Assembly: GCA_018857735.1 (NCBI GenBank)
Contig: JABMCL010000191.1
Location: forward strand, 1,200,001 to 1,264,000
Reading direction: 5' to 3'
Length of the DNA: 64,000 nt
Origin: Alviniconcha marisindica
Lineage: Eukaryota > Mollusca > Gastropoda > Provannidae
Shown here: in pieces, positions 22,200-35,430 of the stretch
How positions within the stretch are numbered: the stretch's first letter is position 1
Layout: each line of letters starts with the position of its first letter
The notes under the pieces: generated by a model
What the model was told of the DNA's origin: nothing
Databases searched by the model: none
What the model saw: the letters and a program-made list of their open reading frames with translations, nothing else
Translations under genes and position numbers: made by a program

Positions 22200-22900
22200 A
22201 ATTGATAGAAGCTCCTGGGGGGGACTGGTTGCTGCCCCAATTGCTGGCTGCAGCGACTCGTGCTGTGTTATTTGTGAAGCAGACGTCTGATTTTCCTTGA
22301 TCGCCGCCCGGTTTTGCATGATTAGATTATCGAGCTTAATTGGACAGAAATCGAAAAGTCAAGAGAGTGAATGCTGATGTAGCGACCTCTGGCCACACGG
22401 CAGGGCGAGTTTTGATAAGGGTAATTTGTCCAATCACGACTCATCGCTGCCTGCTGACTAACACAATCACTGTCACTGTCTTCGTTGTCAAGGCAACGGG
22501 ACTGGCAACAAATGAGATTGTGTTTCTTATTGATGCCAATCAATCGTAAGAGCTCCTTGGGCTACAGAGCGCGAGAACTGCCGTGAAAAGGGTCTCCACT
22601 TTGGAGCGAGGAAAGAATAGGGCTTAAATGAGCGCAGCAGTGTGTAGTTTTGCCTTTCGCTAAACGTCTTCCTTCCTTCCTCTGCCACCCTCAGCCCACT
22701 GAAGCCGCTGCACCGTCTTTGGCCTGACAAGGAGATTGCGACTTCAACGTCGTGAGGGGGAACACGCCCCTCAAACAGCGGCTCGTCCAGGGAAGTCTTC
22801 TGCAGCGAGCAGACGACCACTTCACCACGACTAAACGCTGTTGCCCCCTTCGCTACTTCCGGAGAGTAATCGCCCTGCACGCGCGCGCGTGTGTGTGTGT
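22200..22900. promoter_or_regulatory. Candidate cis-regulatory island with X-box-like site
   Basis: About 700 bp free of simple repeats amid dense microsatellites. It contains homeodomain-type words (GATTAGATTA, CTTAATTGG), CCAATCACG and an RFX/X-box-like GTTGTCAAGGCAAC at 22,484-22,497 (inverted arms with one mismatch). The regulatory role is inference only. Confidence 0.25.
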
Positions 22901-23029
22901 TTTGCAATCAGGACAAAATATGAAATTATTCACTTGTGTGCAGTTCTTTTATGCAAGCCTGTCTTTGCAGCCTCGAACCGAATTCGATCCTTCAGCTCTC
23001 ACCCATCAGACCGGACGTATGCCACCCTT

Positions 23030-23425
23030 TTCCTCTGTCTGTCTATCTCTGTCTCCTTCTCTCTGCCCCTCTGTCTCTGTCTCCTTCTCTCTGCCCCTCT
23101 ATCTCTGTCTCCTTCTCTCTGCCCCTCTGTCGTCCCTCCTTCTCTCTGCCCCTCTGTCTCTGTCTCCTTCTCCCTGCCCATCTGTCTCTGTCTCCTTATC
23201 TCTGCCCCTCTGTCTCTGTCTCCTTCTCTCTGCCCCTCTGTCTCTGTCTCCTTCTCTCTGCCCCTCTGTTTCTGTCTCCTTCTCTCTGCCCCTCTGTCTC
23301 TGTCTCCTTCTCTCTGCCCCTCTGTCTCTGTCTCCTTCTCTCTGGCCCTCTGTTTCTGTCTCCTTCTCTCTGCCCCTCTGTTTCTGTCTCCTTCTCTCTG
23401 TCCCTCCTTCTCTCTGCCCCTCTGT
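23030..23425. repeat. 28-bp minisatellite (copy 2 of composite repeat)
   Basis: About 14 units of CTCTGTCTCTGTCTCCTTCT plus CTGCCC. It is closely related to the array at 12,165-12,640, but with the TCTCTGTCTCC form dominating here and the TCGTCCCTCC form there. Confidence 0.95.
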
Positions 23426-23603
23426 CGGACAGTGCCGGGCACCCCCGACGTAGGAATTAAGATCCCCCATGGTGAGAAACCTGAGCTTTCCGACTCTTTA
23501 AAGTGGACCCGGCGGAAAGGAGCATGACGGGTAGAAATGGAATTGAAGAAGAAGAAGAAGAAGGGTGTTACGTACTTATTGTGACGCCCATTGTTCTTCA
23601 GTC

Positions 23604-23670
<67 letters not shown>

Positions 23671-23745
23671 GTAATGAACTGGGTTACATTTAATTACGCA
23701 TGTGTTTACGTATGTATTTGTGACGCACAGCATTCTTCAGTCACA
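23425..23745 (-). mobile_element. Composite repeat core, copy 2, with (AAG)n and GA tract
   Basis: Near-identical to 12,640-12,830. A GA tract follows at 23,604-23,669, after which 23,690-23,740 repeats part of the terminal segment (TTTGTGACGC...ATTCTTCAGTCA) in diverged form, as if an older copy lay at the same spot. Orientation is arbitrary. Confidence 0.85.
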
Positions 23746-25323
<1,578 letters not shown>

Positions 25324-26034
25324 CTATGTCATGAGTCATATAAATCAGTAGCTGAGGGCGCAGGAGTAGCAAAGAAGACGCACAGACGAATTAGAATTTA
25401 CCAAACAGGAATTTTACTACAACGAACATGTTTTCGAATTTTAGACGAATTGGGACCAGACGAAGATGACCAAACCAGTGCAGGCGTTTTGTCATCGATT
25501 TACTTTCGTCACGGAGTAGGTCTCTTATGCGTGAATGTTATTCACACCCGGTGACGTCACTTCCGATCTGTTGCTGGTTGTTGAGCTGCACATGACGGTT
25601 TGGAAGTTTGAAACGTCATTTTACCTTGGCTCAGTACATAATGACATTTGAGTAAACAAAATAAAGATCGGCTTCTTCATTTTTTTCTCTCTCCGGATTT
25701 ATGTATCTATTTAGCGTTATGTTGTAGAAGGAGCAGTAAGTGCCATGTACTGAAAGCAAGTAAGCACTCGGACACACTAGTATTTCTCGTGGCACCATGG
25801 CCTACAGCTTACATAACGAATTGCGTGATCTCGTCACTCCAAAAGGCAAGCTCTAACAGCCTTACATAACCTGCTCTTCGTGTACACTCACATGGTTTCT
25901 TTGTGCACGCAGTAAGACACCTGATCATCGGTGACAGCACAAAGACTGGTCACTCTAGTCGCTTGACTGGAGTCGCCGATCGGAACATCACTAAAAGGCA
26001 CATAATAATAGATTATTTATTTATAGATTATTTG
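25324..26034. other. No gene seen
   Basis: Mixed sequence without recognised coding or repeat content. Confidence 0.45.
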
Positions 26035-26210
26035 TTTTGCGCGTTACCGCAGTAGCATGTAGAAGATCCCGGTACAGGTGGCAGTTTACAGCTAAACACA
26101 CACACACCCTACTTAGGTGGCTTTGCATGAAGTAACGTGACCTGATGCATGGATGTATGGTGTACACAACGCACCAAGACCGCAGCAGTTTCACGTGGCA
26201 CCAGCCAAGT
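26035..26210 (+). mobile_element. SINE type 1 fragment
   Basis: Reverse-complement match to the body of the SINE at 15,868-16,330 (TACAGCTAAACAC, GGTGGCTTTGCATGAAGT, GCAGTTTCACGTGGCACCAG). The tRNA-like head is absent, and the end overlaps LINE remnant sequence. Confidence 0.7.
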
Positions 26211-26475
26211 AATAACCAAACTTGGGTCTCCAACTCCGAGACTGAGCGAAGAGAGCGAGCAGAGTAGAGCTGAGGCAAGTCAGTTGTGGAGGAACTGTAC
26301 TAGAGACAATGTGGAAGCAGGCGAGAGCTATTTTGCATTGAACCCGGCTGCTGATTGGTAGCCAGAGGAGATCGTAAAGGAGTGATGTGGGCAGCTTTAG
26401 GAGTTTGCAGATGATGCGAGCTGAGCAGTTGATCACACATACCACAACAGTTCTCCTGGAGGCCCCTCTTTGCAC
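26191..26475 (-). pseudogene. LINE remnant E, C-terminal region
   Basis: The minus strand encodes NCSARIICKL, LLYDLLWLPISSRVQCKI and TVPPQLTCLSSTLL, matching the conserved 'N.aAR.v...LL.LHWLPi..Ri.fKi.......aP.YLs.Ll' block near the C-terminus of CR1/L2-type LINE proteins. Only this short piece survives. Confidence 0.75.
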
Positions 26476-26698
26476 ATACTCAACATTTGCACATGTTGGA
26501 GATCCTATATATCCCTCACGCCACCTTGCGTCTTCGGTTCAATTCCCCTTTAATAAGTTTGGCGATAGCCGTAGCACGTCATGCATGTGTTCCAGCCATT
26601 GCAGTGACTGTATCAACACCTTTTGAAGGGCATGGCTTCCAACACGCACACACACGCACACACTCACGCACTCATGCATGCATGCACGCACGCGGCAT

Positions 26699-26729
<31 letters not shown>

Positions 26730-27360
26730 CGTACTCCCGAACGCGCACGCCGGCACGCACGCACACACACACGTCCAGGCCCCAGACCACTGTGCCAAAT
26801 TGACCCATGCAAGTGGGGTGGATGAGGTAAACGCCTTCAGAAGTGCAGTGATTTGGAGTTGAAGACTGTCACAAGAAACTTCTCTTGTCTGTCCTCCGAT
26901 CATCCATAGCGTCGTCCCGTCCGATGCCAGTTTCCGGCGTGAGTGCTACAAGATGGCAGCAGCGTCGTCCACACGGTAGCGCAATGAGAGGGAGGTCGAG
27001 GGGGCATGCGCTTTGAGGGCCAACAATAGCGCTAACGAACAAACATGGCCGTCAGCACCCAATAGACCTCGTTTGGCTGCCTATCCACCACAGGCCGAGT
27101 CGCTGGGACTGGTCTCGTGGTCAATAGATTGGCCAAACACTGGCGAAACGTTGCGGAGGTGGAGGGCGAGTAAAAAGACGTTACAACATATGATATCGAC
27201 TCTAGTCTATACACAAGACCATGCATGTCTGAGTGCACAAATACTCTGGAAAACAGTTATATAATCTAATCTGTATCTTGTCTTTCTCCAGTTAACAGAA
27301 CTGTTTCTAGCTGTTGGAGGTTCATCGTTAGCCATAGTTTAATGCTCGGGGGTGGGGTGG
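26476..27360. other. (GCAC)n tract and unique sequence, no gene seen
   Basis: A GCAC/ACGC tetranucleotide-type tract spans about 26,641-26,771. 26,880-27,180 is unique-looking and includes AAGATGGC (YY1-like) and AACAAACATGGCC. No exon is recognised. Confidence 0.4.
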
Positions 27361-27382
27361 GGGGGGGGGGGGGGGGGGGGGG
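27361..27382. repeat. Poly(G) run
   Basis: Twenty-two consecutive G, preceded by a G-rich lead-in from 27,348. Confidence 0.97.
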
Positions 27383-27645
27383 AACTGACTGGCGAGCGGA
27401 AAGTTCTCGTGAGGGGCATAAAAGTAGAACTCTCTAAAATCAATACGCTCCGCAATCAGCAGACTTCTCCAGCAAAAAATGCATTGAATTGTAATCCCTT
27501 ATTTGTTTAGAATGTTTCCCAGCTCAAACGACAGAGTTAATTAAATTCAGACGTGGATCCTACGTGTTTCGTATGCATGATTTTGGTGTGTGAAAAAAGA
27601 GAAGGCTGCCAAACAGCACTAGACAGTCTTCACGACTATTGCCAC
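27383..27645. other. No gene seen
   Basis: AT-rich, nothing recognised. Confidence 0.4.
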
Positions 27646-27649
27646 ACAT

Positions 27650-28200
27650 GGGAATTAAGTGTTTACTCCAAAAAGGCAACGGTCGTTATAGATTAACTGC
27701 AAATGATGTATTTGGATATAGAGGGAAAATTTTAGACATAATAAACATTTTTAAATACATATATGTGAGGAATTGATTAAACTCGGTAACTTTGCAGAAT
27801 GCAAGAATAATTTCTTTATGAGACTTCTAAAGCCATGTTCGGTCCAATACAGACAACTTGGAAGAAAGATTTACCTATATATTCAATAGAATAATAATAA
27901 TACAGATTAATCAAGATGAACATTAATTCTTAAAACGTGGTCATGTTGCACTTGATTTATTTGACTTTTTTTGTGGTAACACTGGAACTTCTATATGGTT
28001 ATGAAGAATTGTGTAATTATGAGAATTTTCTCCAAACACACAAACATGTTAAAAAGAACTTCTTTTTTGTTTTACAACAAATTATGAGAATTTGGATATG
28101 ATAAATAAATTCCAAATGAAAATCTTAAAATATGTTTTCAGTTAAAAAGAAGCACTAGCTAGTACGAATATATGATGAAAGTGGAAGATATCCCCTTTCT
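27650..28200 (+). pseudogene. LINE remnant D (relative of LINE B C-terminal region)
   Basis: Scattered frames on the plus strand follow the same order as LINE B after its RT domain: LQKGNGRYRL (compare VFRKGGHL), GKILDIINIFKYI (compare LEVVNSYKYLGI), LLYGYE (compare LLYASE) and KFQMKILKYVFS followed by IYDESGRYPL (compare IVYGESGRYPL). Stops and frame breaks are frequent, so it is old. Confidence 0.65.
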
Positions 28201-28445
28201 AGATCTGTTTTGTGCATATAATACGACTTTGGGCGAGTCGCTAGTTCAAAGAGTGTAGTGATGTGTATTGATTATTGCGTGGTTTCCACGATCATTCAGT
28301 CTTTATGGTTAGACTGAGTTAAACTGATAAAACAACAACAACAAAACCTCAACCGGTTTTGAATATGTTTGAGAAAATGACTGTCTCAGTCATTTTAGGG
28401 TCTTGAACGCGATTTTCAAAAAAATTCATACAAAGACATTGAAAA

Positions 28446-29007
<562 letters not shown>

Positions 29008-29018
29008 CCGTCCCGTCC

Positions 29019-29253
29019 CGTCTCGTCAATCGCTCAGGACGATTACTAGAGCGGACTTTTTAACATCCTATCAACCGCTCAGGACGATTACTAGAGTGGA
29101 ATTTTATAAAAGCAAAGACATAGACATCAGGTAAAAGTGATATGTATTTTCCTCGTCTATTGGTTTTTTAGAAGTTTCAGTAATAATGACAACGCGGTTG
29201 ATAAGATGTTAAAAAGTCCGCTCTAGTAATCGTCCTGAGCGATTGACGGGACG
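29019..29253. mobile_element. MITE-like element with 60-bp terminal inverted repeats
   Basis: Arms 29,019-29,078 and 29,194-29,253 match at 58 of 60 positions when one is reversed and complemented. The 115-bp interior starts with a diverged direct repeat of the arm (CTCAGGACGATTACTAGAG). The left end merges with (CGTCC)n next to the long CA tract. No target-site duplication could be fixed. Confidence 0.85.
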
Positions 29254-29449
29254 TTAAAATCCAAGAACTAACCACTGTAGTAATCATAGACTTTCAACTG
29301 AAGTACGCCGACAACGAAATTTTGTCAAAAGAAAACAGAAGTGTTAAGTGTAATTTTGTTGTTCTGGGAGATGATTTCATTTTATTTTCAAATGAATAGC
29401 ATTCCCTGTCGTATAAAATTTGTCCGAAGAAAATTTCTTCAGACACTTT

Positions 29450-29481
29450 AAACGTGTGTGTGTGTGTGTGTGTGTGTGTTG

Positions 29482-29566
<85 letters not shown>

Positions 29567-29575
29567 GCGCGTGTT
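29450..29575. repeat. (GT)n and (GTGC)n microsatellite
   Basis: A GT run followed by about 20 TGCG tetranucleotides and a CG-alternating end. Confidence 0.97.
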
Positions 29576-30287
29576 TTGTTGCCTTCACGGAGTATCTCTA
29601 GGAGATATTGGTGGTATGAGGTGAGAATTTTCTTTAATGCCTGAGAAGACAGCCATATATTAGTGGTCTTTGTTTAATGGCAATGGACTGAATCCTTTGC
29701 TGCATTTTCATCCTTAGCCCTGATATAACCTTTTGTTATATCTGGGATCAAAGCATCAACTAACTAACTAACTGCATTTTCATCCTGGTTGAATAATTTT
29801 GCTGCATTGTTGATTTTGACGTTGGCAGTTTTTAAACCTCTATACCGCACACGGGGCTAAAGGAATAAATACCCTTGACTCCTTGGGGGTGCGTAATTTT
29901 GGTACTGTTTTTGTAGAAGCTAAACGATTACATACGTCAAAAAGTAATAAAACAGCTGTTTGTTGCGACCAGAGGCACCAGAGGAACAAGGGGTGGACAA
30001 GATTAGTTGGTTAGTTTAGTTGATAATAAGTTACCTATGGACAAGATTAGTTGGCTAGTATAGTGGATAGTAAGTTACATAACTACTTGATATTTAGCAC
30101 ACGGTCAATCAGCACACTTTGTGCGTTTGCAATGATCCCCTTTAATACGTAAAGACAGACCTGAAAAGGCTGCCGTTGACTGTGCATAGGCCTAATCTGT
30201 TGTTTTGATGCAATAGCCCACACTCCGAGCATCACTTTCCGGCACCTTCCTCCAAACTCTGCCTGATTTAGTTACGCCACTAAAGGG

Positions 30288-30288
<1 letters not shown>
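29576..30288. other. No gene seen
   Basis: AT-rich. A direct duplication of GGACAAGATTAGTTGG lies near 29,990-30,070. Nothing else noted. Confidence 0.4.
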
Positions 30289-30373
<85 letters not shown>

Positions 30374-30380
30374 GCGCGCG
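30289..30380. repeat. (CA)n(CG)n microsatellite
   Basis: About 35 CA dinucleotides pass directly into 11 CG dinucleotides. Confidence 0.98.
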
Positions 30381-30442
30381 CAGCTGTCCACCGACGCGGT
30401 CAGCGCCTTCCGAAAGGTTTGGGTACAAGACTGTGGAAGCAA

Positions 30443-31230
30443 TCAATCAATATTTCAATCAATATTTTATTTTATGTCTGTTCACATCGAGGTGTTATTA
30501 GACAAAAACAAAAACATATAATTATTATTTATACTAATTTTCCCACAGGACTATGAACAATCGATTTGACAATATTAATAATAACAACAGTATTATACAA
30601 AATATCTCTCATTGGCATTTAAGTCATATCCATTTTTCTGAAATAACTCTGTAGTAATAGGACATTCAAGCAGTATGTGTTTAACAGATAAGATATTTTT
30701 ACAAACGCATGTCACATTCTGTGAATATTTAGTGTTCCATGAATTTAAACGTAACTTGTATATTACTCTTGCTAAATATCTAGAACAAGAAGGTATCGCA
30801 AGTTTACTTTCTTTCAGTTTGTTTATATACAGTCTTCTTAAGTAGTGAATTAATCTCATGAGATGATAGTAGTAGGTTATTGGATGATATCTCAGACATG
30901 TTTTTCATTGCACCTTGTTTAGCTAATTTGATATTTCATTCCAATAAAGACCACAATGAGAAGGTACCCAACAAAACTCAATCCCAACACCCTTGTACAA
31001 TACATTTTACAGTTCCAGCTTTTCAATGCACAGAGAACTGATTTTAATTCAACACAGATCACAAAATTATATATTGCTAACTGAATATTGCATATGTAGT
31101 TTAGTACCATTAATATTACATATAACTCAGATGTAAATATGGAAAAACCCTTCCCTAAGTAAAAAGATTTTTGCACTTTTAATTCAGGAATAACGAATGA
31201 AAGGAATAATGGATCAAAAAATGAATCAAA
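30443..31230 (-). mobile_element. 5'-truncated LINE insertion C with RNase H fragment
   Basis: An 11-bp direct repeat TGTGGAAGCAA flanks the insertion (30,432-30,442 and 31,231-31,241), a target-site duplication. The minus strand starts inside an RNase H domain (SIFTSELYVILMVLNYI, then VICVELKSVLCALKSW) and continues into a C-terminal segment with ARVIYKLRLNSWNTKY and CVCKNILSVKHILLECP. It ends in AATAAAATATTGATTG-type sequence. RNase H places it in the I/Jockey superfamily. The usual second RNase H Asp is Glu here, and frames are broken, so it is inactive. Confidence 0.82.
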
Positions 31231-31241
31231 TGTGGAAGCAA

Positions 31242-31646
31242 CCTAGCGCCCAAGCACGCACGTAAACATGAGACGCATCCACCCCGGGTAAAAAAAAAAG
31301 AAGAGTTCCTTCTCGATTGAAACGATTGTGGTTTTATTTGTGCTGGTGTAAACTTTGTTGGCGGCTATAAATGACACGCCTTGTTTTATCTGAGTTGTTT
31401 GTAACAAACCTACTGTTTGAGCACCAACAAAAAACTGCTGACAGTTTTCTGGACCCTACGGCAGAGGTTGAACGGGAAGGATGTCGTAAACCAGTGCTTG
31501 GAGTTTGGCAATAGCCTTCTCACACAGCTGGTGTAGGGACACCTGGGACTTTTTCCCTAAGGGTGCACTGAAACAGGAAATGAATGTTTTGAACATTGCA
31601 TTCCAATTTTTGCGTTTGTACTATGCCTTTCCTCATCTTCCGGAGT

Positions 31647-31649
<3 letters not shown>
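31242..31649. other. No gene seen
   Basis: Short unique stretch, nothing recognised. Confidence 0.4.

Positions 31650-31732
<83 letters not shown>
31650..31732. repeat. (GA)n microsatellite
   Basis: GA run with one AAGAG interruption. Confidence 0.98.
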
Positions 31733-31736
<4 letters not shown>

Positions 31737-31984
31737 CATATACATATCAATAATGGAACTACGGAATTATTTCAAAAACAATAGTGGAGAAACATCTTAG
31801 AGACGGTGTGACACTTACGCGAGCTTTGCTGACACCGTCATGAACTGACTGAAATATTTAAACAGATTCAGTATTGACAAAAGGATGATGTTTCTAATGA
31901 TGAAGATGATGACGATTGACATCTACTTGTATCACTATCTTTATCATCATCACCATCGTCCTAATTGTCCTACTGTTCAGAGGA

Positions 31985-32425
31985 GCAGTGGCGGTTCAAT
32001 AAGGCGGCTACCCTTCGATCTCAGGTGCGCTGAGATTAGAGAGTGGGGCTGACTGCCTCTGGGGCGCGCTGAAGCCGCCACTTAGAGCTCATTGAGGCGC
32101 AATTACCTGTCAGTAATGGCCCCCAATAGCCGGCTCTCTGTGCCAGCCCCGTGTCCCGGAGCGCGGTCGCGGCCCGTGTCATTGCTTTATTACAGCCCTC
32201 CCTTCTCTGTTTTGCGGCGCCCTCTCTCAATGACTATCATCGGGCGCCGGCCGCATCGAGCGCCGCTCGTTTGTCGCTCATCACCTGACGCACGGCGGCC
32301 ACCCCGCTCTGTGGGGCGCTGATCTCCCTGCCGGCCACCGCCATTTCTGGCCCCGTCACCGGCACGTACGGCACCGCCACAGCAACAGTGCAACTGACAG
32401 GTATCGGCATTCCTTGGCAGTCTGA
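31985..32425. promoter_or_regulatory. Candidate CpG-rich regulatory island
   Basis: About 440 bp of GC- and CpG-rich sequence without repeats, standing out from its AT-rich flanks. It contains CAATTACCTGTCAGTAATGG, TTTATTAC and CATCACCTGAC, words typical of homeodomain, TGIF/Meis and E-box sites. No coding homology. The role is inferred from composition only. Confidence 0.3.
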
Positions 32426-32787
32426 TGCACACCGCTACACGACATTGGTTAGAGCCACTGAGGCGCTGGCCGGAACAAGCTGACGACCACAACCAAAGGT
32501 CTGAGGCTGAACCTAGCTGTAGCACAACGGGCCAGGAGTGGACAGACAAAAAAGTGGAACAGACACCACTTTCATAATGAACAATTGAAAGGTGGGCTGG
32601 GTGGCATCACGCTCCGGTAGACGGCTTTCCATCAGTCGTAGAGAGTATGCTTCATCGAAAACCAGTCTCTGTGGGACACAGTCATGACGTGTGTAGGCTA
32701 CGGGCTGTGGGGTGAAGAGCGGGACTTAGGTCTTGGATGTTGACGTCAGTCAGCCGCATAGCTGGGTTACCTCGGGACGGCGGGGGC

Positions 32788-32811
32788 GGGGGGGGGGGGG
32801 GGGGGGGGGGG
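32788..32811. repeat. Poly(G) run
   Basis: Twenty-four consecutive G immediately before a LINE family A fragment. Confidence 0.97.
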
Positions 32812-32933
32812 CGAGTCTGATAAAACATTTATGCTTTTTTACTTCCAACCCTGACGCAAACGAGAGACTACTGATTCTAGATTTACATGTGCACATTTTC
32901 TAAGCTACATGGAATAAATGAAGTTTATTGGAC
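32812..32933 (-). mobile_element. LINE family A 3'-UTR fragment, short
   Basis: Contains TTATGCTTTTTTACTTCCAA, the GATTCTAGATTTACATG variant of the family block and GGAATAAATGAAGTTTA. It stops at the (GA)n tract at 32,934. Confidence 0.7.

Positions 32934-33012
<79 letters not shown>
32934..33012. repeat. (GA)n microsatellite between two family A copies
   Basis: Pure GA run. The right side is the 3' end of LINE A2, whose AATAAA (minus strand, 33,020-33,025) is 7 bases away. Confidence 0.98.
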
Positions 33013-33018
<6 letters not shown>

Positions 33019-34215
33019 CTTTATTTACAAGGGTAATAAATAAGCCTGTCTGCTTTTAACATCCAGCCCTCGGGACTAGGGACTACTCTAGATCTAATTA
33101 TACATGTAAACAATTTCTAAGCTACGACACACCGGTACACATATGGAATAAATGAAGTTTAAACATCATACATAATACACACAAAAAAAGGGGATATGAA
33201 TTTATCAGTAGCAAACATTACTGGTGGATAAATGCGTGAAGAATGGGAAGCACAATAAGGTAGAACGTAACAGGCGGGTTACAATCACCGTGTTTAACAC
33301 GCAAGAACAACCAGTCAGCGCATAATGTATAACATGTACCATGATTTCAACATTTCATTGCTGGGCGGTAATTTACGAGTCAGGAACTGAGTTCCAAAGA
33401 ACACTGCCAGAGTATGCTAGGCTAGATGTGAAAACGTTAGTCCTAGGAACTGGTGTATTGAACTTTTCACAATGTGATTGGTTAAGGAAAACTTTGCCGT
33501 AAGAGAGGGTGGTACTTTTCCGGACATAATTTTGTACATCCATTGTTATACTTAAGTCTTTCTATGGGGGTAAGAATGGATAGGAAAGTATAGTCTGAAA
33601 TCGTCAGAGTCGTATTTTTTTAGAAGAATTGCCTTGAGCGCTCTCAAGGGTTTGAGAGTATTTGACTTGCTGAGCCCCACATATGGGCATGAATAATTTT
33701 CTGGCATGAAAGTGTTTGATTTTAGATAACTGGTAAAAAAGAAGAAGATGGAAGTACTTTTACATAAAGCAGCCACATGGCTGGACCAGGAAAGGTTGCT
33801 GTCAATGGTCACACCGAGAACTTTGTGGTTGTCGACTTCATTAACACTTTGGTTTCCGACGGAAATAGATGGGCATCTCAAAGTTAAATTTTGTCTCGTT
33901 TTTGCCTGGTCGTTTTAAGCGTAAATTTGAACCTGTCAAACTACGGAGGAGATCATGTTCTATTTCATCAAAGGTTTTAGCAAAGTCCATAAAAAAATTG
34001 TTATTATTTATACTGGAAAGCCATTGGTCAACAAGATTTGTTAAAGCAGTGATTTTTTCTGAACCCTGACTTAACCAGTGAAATAGGTTGTTTTTGTTAA
34101 ACTGCAAGGACATGTTTCTCAAACGGTTTTGAGAGTAAGTAAGTAAGTTCGTGTTTTGCGCCCAATCAGCCAGTGCGGTTATATCAGGGTGAGGCTTTGA
34201 GAGAAACGACAAGAT
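33013..34215 (-). mobile_element. LINE copy A2, 5'-truncated, RT core deleted
   Basis: Minus strand: RT pieces LTNLVDQWLSSI and FMDFAKTFDEIEHDLL (33,841-34,212) include the first catalytic Asp. The frame then jumps to RCPSISVGNQSVNEV and HKVLGVTIDSNLSWSSHV, skipping the Y/F-x-D-D region. A 3' UTR shared with 8,720-9,472 follows, and AATAAA is next to the (CT)n tract. The C-terminal frame ends with FRLYFPIHSYPHRKT near 33,552. Confidence 0.82.
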
Positions 34216-35239
34216 AAAATTGACCTATAGTTTGACAGATCTGGGCTCTTTTCGGATTTAAACAGATGAATGGCACTAGAGAGAGAGAGAGGGCCTCGCG
34301 ATCGTCACCAGGGCTGACGTCCGGACTGACCCACGTGTGACAGGCAGGCCAACAGCGAGTGGGGATCAGAAGTGTTGTAGTGCAACTGGACACTGAGCGC
34401 CGCCCCGACGGTGCTAGGCCTACGTGTATGTTCGTTATCCAGCGCCTTCACCACTCCGCCACTGCGCGTGCTGTGTCTCCGCAAGAAGCAACGCGCGCTG
34501 TGCCACAGTCGGGGCTCCCCGAGCAGGCTGTCATTACCTGCTGCCGTGTGAGCCGGAGGCAGTGATGCGCAACCCACCATTTGTCCTGATCACGACCAGG
34601 AGCAGGTCATCACTCAAAAGCTTCCAGCCACAGACCCACACGCACGCACAAGCTCTGTAATTTGTTTGCCTTATTGCCGAAGGACTTTTAGTTTCTTTTG
34701 ATTAAAAAAAAAGAAAGAACTTCAGAAATCAATCGCTTCAGGCTTTTTTAAATTTTTTTTTTTATTTTTTAAATAGTGGTTTGTTTATTTTGTTATATAC
34801 ATAATATATTCATACTTTATTTAATGTGCCATCTCTTCACTCACTATGTACCGGTTAGGCTTTGCCGCCATGGCCCGCTTCGACATGAAAACCATGAACT
34901 GACACTGACACAAAACGGCCACAAACCATACGAAAATGAAGATTTCCAAAAGGCATGGTACATCAGCCTGACAAGTCGGCCTGAACCATAAAATCTCCTC
35001 TGGCACTGGTATTTTGTGAATATTTGCAGAGCTCGAGGCTAATCCCGCTGCGCGCGGTTCTCCGTTTCTCGCGCCCAGAGAGAGAGAGAGAGGCGCACAT
35101 ACACTTTCACACAATCACACACGCGCATAATACGCACTATTGCAGTTCTATGGTAGTGAAGGCATCGGAGGGAGTGGGAGAAGAAAGAAGAAGAAGAAGA
35201 AAAAGCCTACATATTCAGCAGCACATTTACAGCCACGTG
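34216..35239. other. No gene seen; possible tRNA-like fragment
   Basis: On the minus strand at about 34,425-34,475, TGGCGGAGTGG (a perfect box A) is followed by TGAAGGCGCTGGAT, like the 5' half of a class II tRNA. There is no box B at the right spacing, so it is a decayed tRNA or SINE head at best. The rest holds T-rich and GA-rich patches only. Confidence 0.3.
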
Positions 35240-35430
35240 CACAGAAGTTCAGGAGCTGTGTGAGAGTCGAGGTGGCCGTCCTGAGCTGTCCGTCCTAACG
35301 AGCCTTCTGGTTTCCGGCCGTGGACGTAAAGAATTATTGCCGCGGCACCGTGCTTCGGCATTGGTCACAACTTGTCCCTAATATCTGAGGACATTAAGCA
35401 TCACTTCATCATCATCAACAGCCACGTAAG
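35240..35430 (+). mobile_element. Dispersed repeat (SINE type 2 related)
   Basis: AGGAGCTGTGTGAGAGTCGA, GTGGCCGTCC, GTGCTTCGGCATTGGTCACA and TTGTCCCTAA are shared with 45,005-45,175 and, reversed, with both units at 53,187-53,572. It ends in CATCATCATC. Confidence 0.8.

Noticed and set aside
34425..34475. tRNA-Leu/Ser-like gene
   Set aside because: Only the box A half is present; no box B at suitable spacing and no arms that pair.
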